A DNA stretch of 64,000 nt, taken from Sordaria brevicollis. Lineage: Eukaryota; Ascomycota; Sordariomycetes; Sordariales; Sordariaceae. The stretch covers positions 3,782,001-3,846,000 of the forward strand of contig JAUTDP010000001.1 in NCBI GenBank assembly GCA_033439795.1. The letters run 5' to 3'. Position numbers and translations under genes: made by a program. The notes below the pieces were generated by a model, which was not told the DNA's origin, did no database searches, and worked only from the letters and a program-made list of their open reading frames with translations. This document shows, one piece after another, positions 63,501 through 64,000 of the stretch. Each line of letters starts with the position of its first letter. Position 1 is the stretch's first letter.

Positions 63501-64000
63501 TTCAATAAAATAAAATTAATAATTAACTTTATATTTATTATATAAAGAAGCTCGGATTAGGGCCCCTCTATTTTTTACTTCCAAATTTCCTCCTCCTCTT
63601 AAATTTTTTCCCTTTTCTTCTTCCTTCCTCCTTTAACTTCCAATTCCTATTTAGAGGTTAATGACGGTATTATTACCCGTTTACTTTAATTTCGTTTAAA
63701 AAATCCCTCTACGTTTATTTTTATTTTCTTTTATCCCCCCTCCTTAAAATATTATTATAATTATTACTTTTACGTTATTCTTACTTTATAATTATTATTT
63801 ATTTTTATTATTTATATTTATATTAATAAAAAGCCCCGGTAATAATAAATATATTCGTTCTTTTATTTTTTATTTATTATACGTCTATTTATTAATTTAT
63901 TTATCCGTATATTATTTAACCTTATAATTATATTGGGCATTCCTATCCTTTTTAAAGGCAATTAGTTGGCTTCGGTATATATAAGTCTAATTACTCTATT
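57546..64000. repeat. RIP-mutated AT-rich DNA, unassigned
   Basis: No intact gene. The minus strand around 61880-61300 can be read as a decayed coding block, but I cannot name the family. The one open frame of note (59766-59951, 61 codons) is low-complexity. A strand-biased patch lies at 58250-58560 and a pyrimidine-rich patch at 63560-63650. The block runs off the window. Confidence 0.6.

Noticed and set aside
18011..64000. CRISPR array or prokaryotic operons
   Set aside because: The repeats are tandem without unique spacers, and the DNA is fungal with spliceosomal introns and RIP.
1..64000. Mitochondrial or centromeric origin of the AT-rich DNA
   Set aside because: Retained CG with loss of CA/TG, RIP-type stops in retrotransposon frames, and normal nuclear genes with GT-AG introns indicate nuclear RIP DNA. 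A centromere or subtelomere location cannot be judged, since no telomere repeats or other markers are visible.

Overview
The window looks like a filamentous ascomycete, probably a Sordariomycete. Spliceosomal introns are short (60-68 bp, one of 237-264 bp) with CTAAC/CTGAC branch sites. The protein families are fungal. About 48 kb of DNA carries an extreme repeat-induced point mutation (RIP) signature: CA and TG are nearly absent, TA is in great excess, CG is retained, and decayed coding frames carry stops where TGG, CAA or CAG would be expected. The species cannot be named from this.

Layout. 1-2653: 3' part of a RIP-mutated Ty1/copia element on the + strand, ending in a probable LTR. 2654-18010: a normal-composition gene island. 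It holds a small GPI-anchored cell-wall protein of the clock-controlled-protein-6 type (4588-5337, three exons), a propionyl/acetyl-CoA-synthetase-like acyl-CoA ligase (9274-11608, five exons), an intron-containing tRNA-Ile(AAU) (11844-11940), a two-copy 366-bp tandem repeat, a 299-bp MITE-like inverted-repeat element, and a minus-strand BRCT-domain gene (16521-17606, two exons). The rest of the island is non-coding as far as I can see. 18010-64000: AT-rich RIP-mutated DNA with no intact protein gene, built from nested elements.

Parts of the RIP block can be resolved. (a) 21.6-28.3 kb contains a decayed SNF2-family ATPase (both helicase lobes recognisable), a downstream 87-bp (29-codon) tandem repeat, and recurrent clusters of a short palindrome. 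(b) 28.36-29.06 kb is an island that escaped RIP, with inverted ends, a long G-run and an AAT microsatellite. (c) 34708-38280 is a Mutator-like (MULE) DNA transposon with 56-bp terminal inverted repeats and an 8-bp target duplication. (d) 40800-57126 is a minus-strand Ty3/gypsy element with 286-bp LTRs and TSD ctaat. It is split by (e) a second minus-strand Ty3/gypsy-type element at 44587-53229 with 300-bp LTRs and TSD aatat. A 61-bp tandem repeat lies just beyond the outer element. The remaining RIP DNA (18-21.6, 29-34.7, 38.3-40.8, 57.5-64 kb) is too decayed for me to assign.

The expressed genes are unrelated housekeeping or surface functions: cell wall, short-chain acyl-CoA metabolism, translation, and probable DNA-damage response. 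I see no gene cluster. The distinctive biology is genome defence: a sharp boundary between protected and RIP-saturated DNA, nested transposons that fix an order of insertion, and a RIP-killed SNF2 helicase that may have belonged to a larger, unrecognised repeat family.
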